From contig CANJKZ010000469.1 in assembly GCA_947471745.1 (NCBI GenBank), forward strand, positions 62,001-126,000: a stretch of DNA of 64,000 nt, written 5' to 3'. The stretch is from Closterium sp. Naga37s-1. Taxonomy: Eukaryota; Streptophyta; Zygnematophyceae; Desmidiales; Closteriaceae. Below the pieces are notes generated by a model, which worked only from the letters and a program-made list of their open reading frames with translations, was not told the DNA's origin and did no database searches. This document shows positions 11,801-23,800 of the stretch, in pieces (position 1 is the first letter of the stretch; each line of letters begins with the position of its first letter). A program made the position numbers and the translations under genes.

Positions 11801-14800
11801 CGAATGCTGCCGCCCACTGCCTCCTGCTCCTGCAGGTGAAGGAAAGGAAGGGCGGCAGGAGGTCGGCACAAGGTGCAGGGTATGGGCAGTCAAGGACCAG
11901 GGACGGGAAGAGAGGAGGAAATAGTGGGTGGAGGTGAAGCGGAGGTTGGGAGGGGATGCGTCAAAATGGCAAGCACATGGTACGAGCAGCCAAGGACCAG
12001 GGACGGGAAGAGAGGAGGAAATAGTGGGTGGAGGTGAAGAGGAGGCCAGGAGGGAATAATGGCCTCACAAGGAAAGTGGGGAAAAAGGAAAACGGAGGCA
12101 GGAACAGGCAGATACGCACCCCTTCTTTCCCAGCACTTCGCTTGAGAGTCAGCAGCATGTACTGTGGCAGCCCGTCCTGGGACAAAGCAAAGAATAGCAA
12201 AGAGTAGATTGAAATAGAGCAGAGGAAAGCATGGGGCGAGACAAGCTGCTCGTAAATGTGAGCAACGGGCGAGGCATGGAGAACATGCTATGACTCTCAG
12301 CCATGTGGCTTTGGCTTGGCTTTCAAATTCATGCACAGATTGGGTTGGTATGACCTTCAAATCAGTGATCGATTCGAATCGGAATCTCTCATCATCTGCA
12401 TCCTGTCTGTCTGTCTGTGTCTAGCCACACCTTGAAGGTGGTGACGTCCACTGTAGCTTCGCCCAGGAGGTTCGGGCTGCCCAGCTTTGGCTTGTCAAAC
12501 ACCTGTAGGGGATGCGGGGCGTGGCCACCAGACGGGTGAGACGAAAACGGGTGATTAGCAGGAGCAATGGTACAAAAGGAGGGGTGAGCATTGGGAAGGC
12601 AAGGGAACCGTGAAGGCATGGAGGAACAGCCTAGGGGGGTTTCGGAAAGGACAGACTTGAGAAGAAATGAGGCCGACTTAATTCGCTAGCGAAACAAGCA
12701 AACATCTGATTGCAACCAATATGTCAAGGCGTTCAAGCAGTGACACGAGTCCGGCCCCAGCTGAACCAATCTGTGGACTGCTTGCACTACTCTGCACCAC
12801 CTGACCCAGGTCAAACCTGCACCAGTTCCCCCTGAACCAGCCTACACCTGAATGAGAACCACCTGACTCAAGCCATACCTGCACGCGCAGCGAGGAGGCG
12901 AGAGCAGCATCGTTGATGGAGAACGTTTCGTTCCACTTTGGGAAGAAGGTGCCGTTGATGACGCGCGTCTTCACAGGGAGCGTGCTGGTGCCCGAGGGGG
13001 ACACCACGGAGAGCGCAGCAAAGGCACGCATCCGGTGCACCGAGCGCAGCCACTCCGCTGGCACTGCCAGATGCCTTGCCTCCACCACCTTCACCTGCAG
13101 ACAAGAGAGGGGTGCGTGGAGGGAGGTAAGTAGAGTGGTGGGTAAAACAGAGATGGTGTTTAGGAGGGATTTAAACAGACTGAGCGCAGCCACTCCGCTG
13201 GCACTGCCAGGTGCCTCGCCTCCACCACCTTCACCTGCACATGGGAGGACGGAGGAGCAGGGTGAGCGGAGAGTGAGTAGAGGGGTGAGTAAAGCAAGGG
13301 AAGAGAAGATCCAAACACGCCGAGCGCAGACACTCTGCTGGCACTGCCAGGTGCCTTGCCTCCACCACCTTCACCTGCAGATGGCCACATGAGAAAAGAG
13401 GGTGAGTAATGTGGTGAGAGTAAGTATGGAACCAAATACAAGCAGTGCAGCCACTCAGCTGGCTCTGCCAGGACCCAGGCAGGAAAAGAAGCAGGAGAGG
13501 CAGGTCCGGAAGGTAGTGTCTATACAAGAAGACCCCTTATCCTTACGCATCCCTCTGTCCCCCCTCTCTCACCTTGATCTGCCCCTTAGCGGCATGCTGC
13601 TGCACGACACTGAAGAGGCGCCCCCAGCCATCCCCTGCACATGGCCCTGCAGTGTGAACATGTGGCGCAGCATGGGCCCGCCGCCCTCTCCCTCCCTCCA
13701 ACACTCACCTTGAGCTGCCCCTTAGCGGCATGCTGCTGCACCACAGCAGGCGACACGGAAGAGGCAGCCGCACCCATCACCCCAGGGCCCCTGAGAGTGA
13801 ACATGCGGCGCAGCATAGGCCCGCTTCCCTCTCCCCCAGCCTCCCCTCCCCTCTCTCACCTTGAGCTGCCCCTTAGCGGCATGCTGCTGCACCACAGCAG
13901 GCGACACGGAAGAGGCAGCCGCACCCATCACCCCAGGGCCCCTGAGAGTGAACATGCGGCGCAGCATAGGCCCGCTTCCCTCTCCCCCAGCCTCCCCTCC
14001 CCTCTCTCACCTTGAGCTGCCCCTTAGCGGCATGCTGCTGCACCACAGCAGGCGACACGGAAGAGGCAGCCGCACCCATCACCCCAGGGCCCCTGAGAGT
14101 GAACATGCGGCGCAGCATAGGCCCGCTTCCCTCTCCCCCAGCCTCCCCTCCCCTCTCTCACCTTGAGCTGCCCCTTAGCGGCATGCTGCTGCACCACAGC
14201 AGGCGACACGGAAGAGGCAGCCGCACCCATCACCCCAGGGCCCCTGAGAGTGAACATGCGGCGCAGCATAGGCCCGCTTCCCTCTCCCCCAGCCTCCCCT
14301 CCCCTCTCTCACCTTGAGCTGCCCCTTAGCGGCATGCTGCTGCACCACAGCAGGCGACACGGACGAGGCAGCCGCTGCACCCATCCCCCCAGGGCCCCTG
14401 AGGGTGAACATGCGGCGCAGCATGGGGCCCCCCGTGGGCGTGCGCAGGGCCGAGGAGGGCGTGTGGGGCTGCAGTGGGTGCGGGTTGGCGAGGGTCTCTG
14501 CTGCCATGACGGCCTCCCTGGGCCTCGCCTCCCTCTCCTGCGCCAGCCGCTCTTCCAACGCGTCCAGCTCCGCTTCCTTGGCACGCAGCTGCAGGGGTGA
14601 ACGGGCACAGGGACACGCAAGAGGCAAACGGAGAAGCAGGGAATGATGGGGGGAGGGGAGGTGCGCTCTCTGCGCCTCTAACGTGCCTCCCTCTCCTGCG
14701 CCAGTCGCTGCTCCAGTGCGTCCAGCTCCGCTTCCTTGGCACGCAGCTGCAGGGGCAAAGGCAATGGGCGCACAGGCAAAGGCAGTGGGCAGAAGGAGAG

Positions 14801-17800
14801 GAAGGGAGTGAATGATGGAAGGAAGCACCCTCCAGTGCGTTCAGGCAAAGGTGTGAGTTCGGGAGGTGTGCCACCCCAGCCTCTTTTTTCTAGTCAACTC
14901 AATAATCTACACAAGCAGCCGTGCACGCGCAAAGGACCCACCCACCTGCAGCGCCATGAGCTCGAGCTCTGTTGCATCCCAAGACGTGGACAGGAACACC
15001 CTGCCTGACTGTCACCGTCTCGTGTGCACGTGAAAGCCACCACACATGCATACAACACAAGGCACCTCACGTGCAGCCATGCACGCACAACTGACCCACC
15101 TGCAGCGCCATGAGCTCGAGCTCGGTGGCGTCCCACGATGTGGACAAGAACACCCTGCCTGACTGTCACCGTCTCGTGTGCACGTGAAAGCCACCACACA
15201 TGCATACAACACAAGGCACCTCACGTGCAACAATGCACGCACAACTGACCCACCTGCAGCGCCATGAGCTCGAGCTCTGTGGCGTCCCAAGACGTGGACA
15301 GGAACACCCTGCCTGACTGTCACCGTCTCGTGTGCACGTGAAAGCCACCACACATGCATACAACACAAGGCACCTCACGTGCAGCCATGCACGCACAACT
15401 GACCCACCTGCAGCGCCATGAGCTCGAGCTCGGTGGCGTCCCACGATGTGGACAAGAACACCTTGCCTGACTGTCACCGTCTCGTGTGCACGTGAAAGCC
15501 ACCACACATGCATACAACACAAGGCACCTCACGTGCAACAATGCACGCACAACTGACCCACCTGCAGCGCCATGAGCTCGAGCTCTGTGGCGTCCCAAGA
15601 CGTGGACAGGAACACCCTGCCTGACTGTCACCGTCTCGTGTGCACGTGAAAGCCACCACACATGCATACAACACAAGGCACCTCACGTGCAGCCATGCAC
15701 GCACAACTGACCCACCTGCAGTGCCATGAGCTCGAGCTCGGTGGCGTCCCACGATGTGGACAAGAACACCCTGCCTGACTGTCACCGTCTCGTGTGCACG
15801 TGAAAGCCACCACACATGCATACAACACAAGGCACCACACGTGCAACAATGCACGCACAACTGACCCACCTGCAGCGCCATGAGCTCGAGCTCTGTGGCG
15901 TCCCAAGACGTGGACAGGAACACCCTGCCTGTCACCGTCTCATGTGCCGTGCGCCGACTCAGCTTGTGCCACCCGGGCTCGCGGTTCAGAGCCCTGCCGT
16001 CCACCAGCGGCAGCACCACCTGGGGGGAGGGCAGCGGCACAGCGGAGCAGCGTGGTGGGGGTAGCATATCAAAGAAGCAGGAGGAAACGATTTTGATCAA
16101 AAACTGACACACCGGACCGGACGCACCAAGAACAATTCGCGGAGCTACTGTGAGTGAACCAAGGGCGAGCAAGGCAAACTGTTCCACGGCTCACCTGGCC
16201 GAGGAACTTGTGTGAGCCGATGGTTTCGCTGCTGAAGATGGAGATAGCCATGCTGGAGGCGGTAGACACGCCTTTGAACACCAGCAGCTCGTCCCACTGC
16301 GGACACACTGTGCCCTTGCACACTGACCCCTTGCACACCGACCCCACGGCTCACCTGGCCGAGGAACTTGTGTGAGCCGATGGTTTCGCTGCTGAAGATG
16401 GAGATAGCCATGCTGGAGGCGGTAGACACGCCTTTGAACACCAGCAGCTCGTCCCACTGCGGACATACCGTGCCCTTGCACACTGACGACCGCAGCCGCC
16501 GCCCCTCCACCTGCACCACCGCGTACGGATGCGTCTTCTCCGGCCGGAGCCCCAGATCCATGGCTTTAATCACGTGAACCGTCACGTCGCCTCCCACGAT
16601 CGCCCCTGCGTCGTACTCCTCGTTGCCCAGCTGGATCCGCTCCTGCCGCAACTCACTGATGTCTTCCTCCTCCTCCACCCCTATCCCCGCCTCCTGCATT
16701 CGTCTCCGCCAGTCCGCGAGGCTCACTTGCAAGTCCTGATCAGCGTGTTCCTTGATCTCCCCCAGCCTCCCGCCCATAACACTCAGCGCTACAGACGCCC
16801 CGGCCCTTAAGGCCTTACCCTCTGCTACAGCCGCCTCCGAGCCGGCAGCGAGGGCGCTCCCAACTGCTCCCTTGACCATGGATCCTGCCTTCGCCACCAC
16901 ATCCTGGCCTCGCCTCGCTACTGCTGCCATCTGCCCTGAGGCAACACTCGCGCTCTTGACCAATCCAGTCGGCCTATTCCGCCCGATAAACTCCAACTCA
17001 GCAGCTGCTACCGCCCCCGCCATGCTCTGAAGCTCTTCAAGCGTGGGCACGGGCATCAACTCATTCCCTTCCCCGTCGCTGACCATCTCTCCTCCCTCGC
17101 TTCTCGACGACGGCAACCTGAAGCTGTCATGGGGCCAGTGTGCCCGGAGCTCTGCAGCTGTTGCAGATTTAATTATGTCAGGAACGTGTGTGGCCTCCAT
17201 CAGCTTGTCCGCCTGTCTCCCGAAAAATGACTCCATAGAGCGCACTGTCCTCATCGCCCCCACTTGCGCTTTAAACCCCTCATCAGCCCGCCACTCCCCC
17301 GCCCTCTCCTCTGCCTCCTCAAACGCCTCCTGGGCCTCGTGAAACTTCTCCTGAACTTTCTCTGAAGTGCCATCGAGGAAAGCAGCTGCAGCGGAATGCA
17401 AAGCTGATGCCGCTCCTGTCACTCTCTTCCCTGTGTTGACCACGGCAGCAGTGGCGCCAACACCAACCTGGCCCACAACACCTTTCCAAGTCACGCGGCC
17501 TCGGGTAGGCCTTGCATCAAGTTCAGGAGATGGCTGGAAGCTGTTTGAAGGCGGATCATCAACAGCTGGTGTTTCAGATGCTGCTGCTTCGCCAGCTGCG
17601 CCTCCTGTTGCTACGTCTGCCAGTGCTGGAGCAACTTCAGTTGAGTGCGACCTGTGGTGTTCCAACTCTGCTGACTCAGAAGGCTGGACATTCACAGGCA
17701 ACTGCAGGTCACTGCTGCTGTGGTCTGCGGTACCAGAGCCAGCAGAGGCTGCAGCAGGAGCGAGAGGGGCACTTGCAGGGGCAGACACAGAAGCAGTTGA

Positions 17801-20800
17801 GTCTGCATCAACAGTTGCAGTTGTGGCCGCATCAACAGAAGCACCTGCACCTGCAGCAGCAGCAGCAGCAGCCGCAGTGCCAGTACCAGCAGCAGTGCCA
17901 GAAGTGCCAGCAGAACCAGCAGTAGCAGCGGCGGCAGCAGCAGCGACAGTGGAAGCTTTGTCAACATTTGCAGAGAGTTTATCGCTGTTCTTGCCACCAC
18001 TGCTTGACTCGCCAAGGCTGCGGCTGGAGGGTGAGAGGGAGGCAGCAGCAGCACTACGAGTGTTGGGGTCTACTGTTGGCGTGCTGAGGGGAGTGGCTTG
18101 GTCACGATCACGATTGAGGGGGGGAAAGGAGGAGAGAGAATCCAGGTGAATGGCTGGCTCTGTTTTGGCTGCCGCGGTTTCTAGCAACACGGGATCACCA
18201 GGAGCAGCAGCGGCGGCGGCAGCAGCAGCGACAGTGGAAACTTTGGCAGCATCGCTGGCAATATTTGCAGAGAGATTATCGCTGGATTTGCCACCACTGC
18301 TTGATTCGCCAAGGCTGCAGCTGGAGGGTGAGAGGGAGGCAGCAGCAGCACCACGAGTGTTGGGGTCTGCTGTTGGCGCGCTGAGGGGAGTGGCTTGGAT
18401 ACGGTTGCAATTGAGAGGGGGGAAGGAGGAGAGAGAATCCAGGTGAATAGTGGGTTCTGTTTTTGCTGCCGCTGGCAACACGGGATCACCAGGAGCAGCA
18501 GTAGCAGGTGCAGGAACAGGGGCATCCGGAACAGAGGTATCAGGCACAGAAGCACCGACCGGGGCAGCAGATCGAGCCACGGCACCAGCAACCACCTCCG
18601 AGAATCTAGGTCTGTTGGGTTTGGGAGCCGCAGGCTTTATGATTCGTGCAGCGGCTGCTCTCAATGACACTTTGAAGCTGCTGCTGGACTTGAGCCTGCT
18701 TCCTGTCGATCTGCTGTTACCTGTGGCGGCACCAGCAGTAGATCCAGGGGCCGCGGTGGCAGCAGCACCTGTCTCTACAGTGGGTGCAGTGGCAGTAGCA
18801 CCTGTCGCTACAGTGGGTGAAGCAGTGGCAGCTCCACCAGCAGTGACTACAACAGGCTCAGTGGCAGCAGCTGCGGCTGGGACGGAGGCAGAGGCAGTGG
18901 TACTGCCATCACTAGGATTGACCTGACCAGCAATAGCCTTGGCAGCGGTTGAGGCAGGCACACTTTCTGAACCCGCTGCTCCGTGTGTGTTAGTATCCGA
19001 ATGCTGACTGGGATGGGCATCAGCATGAGAGTCCGTGACATCAGCATGAGAGTCCGTGACATCAGCATCCCCCTCAGCGCCACCAGCAGCATCTCCCCGT
19101 GCACGCCCTTCATCGGAACCAGTGGCAGTACAAGAACCAGATGAGCTAGCATCCGCATCACCACTCTCTGCAACAGCTGCAGACGCAGCGCCGCCTGCAG
19201 CAGCCGCACTACCAGCAGCAGCCGCAGAACTGGATGCAGAATCAGCAGCAGGATGGGACTGCGCCTCAGCATCAACACGTGCCTCGTCTGTTGCAGCAGC
19301 GCTACCAGCAGCAGCAGCATCACCAGAGGTAGCATGAGCAGCAGGATGCGACTGCTGTATTTCAGAACCTCGCTCTCCTTCACTGGCGCCACCTGTACGA
19401 CGAGCCCTGCCTCTCTTCAACCCCAGGACAAAGCGAGCAGCAGCCAGCGAGGAACCAAGGAGAGATGCAGACACAGGCGCTTCCACTCTCTCACTTCCTC
19501 CTCCTCCTTCTCCTCCTCCTCCTCCTCCAACCCCCTCCGTCTCTCCGCTCCTGCCCTCAGCTTCCTCCCCTTGGCCCTGTTCCACTGCCGCGTCTGCCCC
19601 CTGCCCCTCTTCCCTCTGCGCTCCACTTGTCTGTCCTTCGACCCCAGCGTCTACCATGCATACGCTCTCCTCCTTCTCTGCTCCCCTTGCCTCGTCACCA
19701 TCGCCTCTCCCAGCATCACTATCAGTCACGCCAGCATCCATGACTGCACTCTGTTCTCTACCTGCATCACTGCAGCTGCCCTGCTCCACTCCTTCCTCTC
19801 CTCCCTCATTCAACTCCTCCTCTGATTCTTCCCTCACACGGGAAAGGCTCCCTGCCTTCTCAGAAACCTCATCCGTCTCAAGTCCTTGGTGATTCTCCTC
19901 GCCACTGGCCCCTTGCACACGGCTCTCTGGCTTCCTCTCCTCCCCCCCGCCACCATACCCACTCTTCATGTCTTCACCATCGCTCTCATCTTGTTTCGAC
20001 TCTGGCACCTGTGATTTTTCCTTCCCCTTGCCCTGAACCATGAACGTCAATCGCTGTTTAACTCTTTGCCACCGGCCCCCTCCAGCACCGATCGGAGCAT
20101 CACCATCACCTGACACAATGGCAGCAGTGGCAGATGCGCCAGGACCAGCGGTAGCAGATGCGCCAGGGGCAGCAGCAGCAGATGCGCCAGGAACAGCAGT
20201 GGCAGATGCCCCAGGACCAGCAGTAGCAGATGCAGCAATAACAGATGCGCCAGGGGCAGCAGTGGCAGATGAGCCAGGAGAAGCAGCAGCAGATGCGCCA
20301 GGAGAAGCAGCAGCAGATGCGCAGGTGTCAGACTCAGCTAGCCCTCCAACTGTAGCGGCTGAAGCTGAGGCACCCTGTGATTCTCCAGATGCAGTTGAGG
20401 CGTCTACACGTGCTGCTGCATCTGCTGCTTCTGGTGTATCTGCCTCCTTAGTCCCTTCCCCCTGACTCACCCCTTCCTCTGCTTCTGCAGCTGCTGCCCC
20501 ATCCGCTTTCTCCTTTGACAGCACCTTCACTGCTGATTTCAACATCCATTTCGCCTCTGCTGCTGCGGATCCTACATACCTGGCACCTTCCACAATCATC
20601 TCTGCTGGTATTTCAGCAGCTGATGACTTGACAGCTCCGACGCATGGCCCTACATTTTCTTTCACACTCTCCTCTGCCACCTCCCCCACCCCTTCCAGCA
20701 CCCCCATCCCTGCCTTCACGACCAGCACTCCTGCCTGCACGCCATACGCCGTTGCCTCAACCAGACTCATCGGGTACTCAGGCACGGCGGCCGCGCTTGC

Positions 20801-23800
20801 AGGAAGGTACACATAGTCAAGCGCCTGCTGCCCTTTCAGCCTTGCTGCCCTGCCTGCATACTCCCCAGAACTGGCACTGCTTCCTGCCCCTGCCTTGGTC
20901 ACTTCAGGGCGTGAAAGACCGAATTCTCTGGGTGCTTCTTGAGAATGTGAGTTGCTGCCTTCTGCATGGGTCTCCTCACCGCTCCCTTCCCCTTTACCAC
21001 CCTTTCCCACCACTTCCGAACCTCCTGAATCCTCCTTCGCTACACCCTTTCCTTTCTCTGCCTTTCCCTCTCCTTTGGCAGATAGCTCACCCTTCCCTGC
21101 TTGCAACACCGCTGCCTCTTGACTCCTACTCCTACGGAGTCCTGCCTTGCCTGGCTGTGACTTCACGTGCTCAGCAGAGGCATCAGAGCAGTCACTCACA
21201 GTTCTGCTGTTAGCGAGGCCTGAAGCCCGGGCCTCTTTGGCAGTAGCAGCAGCTGCAATGGAGGAAAGGGCAAAGCTTCTCTGGAGGGGGCTCCTGGGCG
21301 GTGTGGTGACCGGATCTGGATCACCAGCGGCTTGACTGGCAGGAGAAGGCTCGGAACTACTGCCAGTAAACACGTGGAAGGTCTCTGGGGGAGTGCGAGG
21401 GGAGGAGCCCTCTGAATCTTCTCTGGAAAAGAACTGCTCCTTCACACTGCCAGTGGCAGTGGCAGCTACGACGGAAGCAGAGGGGTTCCTGCTTGTAGAG
21501 GCGACAGGAGTGTCGCTACTGCTGCGACGGAGGTGCCTGTTGCTGCGAGCAGAGGAGCTGCTGCTAGTAGAGCGCACGGAGGGGTGGTGGTTGGGTGCGA
21601 AGCTGGCCATGGCTGCACTGTACTCGGGAGTCTCCATGTATGATGGCTGCACCGTGACCAGACAACCACAGGAAATGGGTGGTGACAATCACAGGTTATA
21701 ATGATGGGTGTTAATCGAAATTCCAACCACATTAACAGACAGGTTGTAAACTCTTGAAATACCACACTTCCATTTTCTGCACACAAGGCTCAGCTCCCTA
21801 CTACACAATCACGTCAACCTACCCACAAACCCCCGCATAGACTGCCTCACCTTCGCATAGACTGCCTCACCCCCGCATAGACTGCCTCACCTTCGCATAG
21901 ACTGCCTCACCTTCGCATAGACTGCCTCACCCATAGACTGCCTCACCTTCGCATAGACTGCCTCACCTTTGCCTAGACTGGCTCACCTTTGCCTCCGAAG
22001 CATCCAGTGGGGATTCTCCTGCGAGAGCACGAGTGCGCTGAAGCACCTTGCGGGCGAAGTCGATTCGCTCGCTCGTAACCTGCAGCTTCTCCTGAAGCGT
22101 GGTGCGCTCGTCCTCCTCCGACACCCTGCACGCAGTGCGGGCGGATACACATTAAAAATCATCTAGGCGCCTACAGACGCCTCAGAATGATGTTTTTAGA
22201 CGCTTCAAAACCCGTCCACCTCCGACACCCTGCACGCAGCGCGAGCAGATACACAGGAACGGGCTCACAGACGACCCAGAAAGACAGAGAAAGCATGTCT
22301 TTGATTGGGTGGTGGAAAAGGGACACAGCGAAGTCGGTCACACGCAGAGTCAATAGTATGAAGGGGCTCACTTGGAGGTGTGTTTGGTATCGGAGAAGGA
22401 GAGCACTCTGGTGGCCCCGTCTGCATACACGTTCACGTACAGCGCTGCCACCGCTCGAGCCTGCGTCCCCACCATCACAAACATCCTGTGGGGCGAGATG
22501 GGGCAAGGAACAGGAGCGGGGCGAAGGGAAGTAAAGGTGAGTTGGAAGGGTGAGAAGGGGGGATGGAAAAGGGTCGGTTTGACTGAAAATGGCAGTCCCT
22601 TACCCTTTCCTCCTCACCACTTCGTCTCACTTCACCGGCAGACTTACCTGTCTCTCAGCGATGCGTTGCCAGTGAAGTCGTCTTCAGAGAGGATGATGGT
22701 GGGCAGCTTCCCCCCCCCCTCCCCTCTCCCACCATTCTCTCCCCCCGGCCCCCAGGTCCTTGCTGTTCCTTCCCAGAACAATTGTTGTACCTGTCTCTCA
22801 GCGATGCGTTGCCAGTGAAGTCGTCCTCCGAGAGGATGATGGTGGTCAGCTCGCGGATGCCGTCCAGGTTGTACTCCCACCCAGTTCCTTGCTGTTCCTC
22901 CTTAGAAGCTATCACTTCACCCGCAGACCTACCTGTCTCTGAGCGATGCGTTGCCGGTGAAATCGTCCTCGGAGAGGATGATAGTGGGCAGCTTCACCCT
23001 CCCCCTTCACCATTCTCTACCCCCAGCCCCCAGTTCCTTGCTGTTCCTTCCCAGACCTAGAGTACCTGTCCCTCAGCGATGCATTGCCGGTGAAGTCGTC
23101 TTCAGAGAGGATGATGGTGGGCAGCTCGCGGATGCCGTCCAGGTCGTACTCACGGGTCACACCAAACCCCTCGATCTCCACCTGCAGCAGCTGGGCCATG
23201 CGCGGCTGGCAGGAGGAAGGGTGGCGGAGAGGAGAAGAGGGAGGGAAAAAGGGGGGTGTGGCATGTGGGGAGGGTGGGGAACGGAGGGGCGCTGGTCAAT
23301 GGAATTTCTGAATCCCAGATGAACAGGAAAGGAGGCTGCTGGTGAATTACTGTCAGGATGAGAGGTGCGGGATTGACACTTCACCTATCCAGAAGACAGC
23401 ATCTGCCTGATAAAAAGCGGATGTGGTGTATGGGCTCCAACCAACCAAAGTGGTTATACCAGTAAAACATCAGCAGCTCTCACTTCCCCTTACGGCATCT
23501 GAGGGATCACACCTGGTCCCAAGCGTAGTTGGTGGAGCGGTTGGGGGGCAGCCTTTGCCGCGTGGGGGTGGTGAGCTGCCCGTACTTGATGCTCATGAAG
23601 GCCGAGTGGTTCTCAATGCTGCCACGCCATGGGAATGGGGATGAGCAGAGGCGACACATTACGCAGGGAATGAGTCGCGCGACGATACGGTCACACGGGA
23701 ACTAGATTGTGCATGAACCCAGACGCAAGGAAGTGTCATTCTGCAGGCACCGTGTGACCAGACCAGGAGACCCCCAGATCCAAACGGAGGACCTAAATCC

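Noticed and set aside
7471-15870. Regularly spaced repeats resembling CRISPR arrays
   Set aside because: Units are contiguous tandem copies of exon ends without unique spacers, in a eukaryotic gene.
16752-21701. Long + strand ORFs opposite the VPS13 giant exon
   Set aside because: They mirror GC-rich Ala/Ser codons of the - strand exon, which has a C2 domain and correct splice sites. The + frames have no domain.
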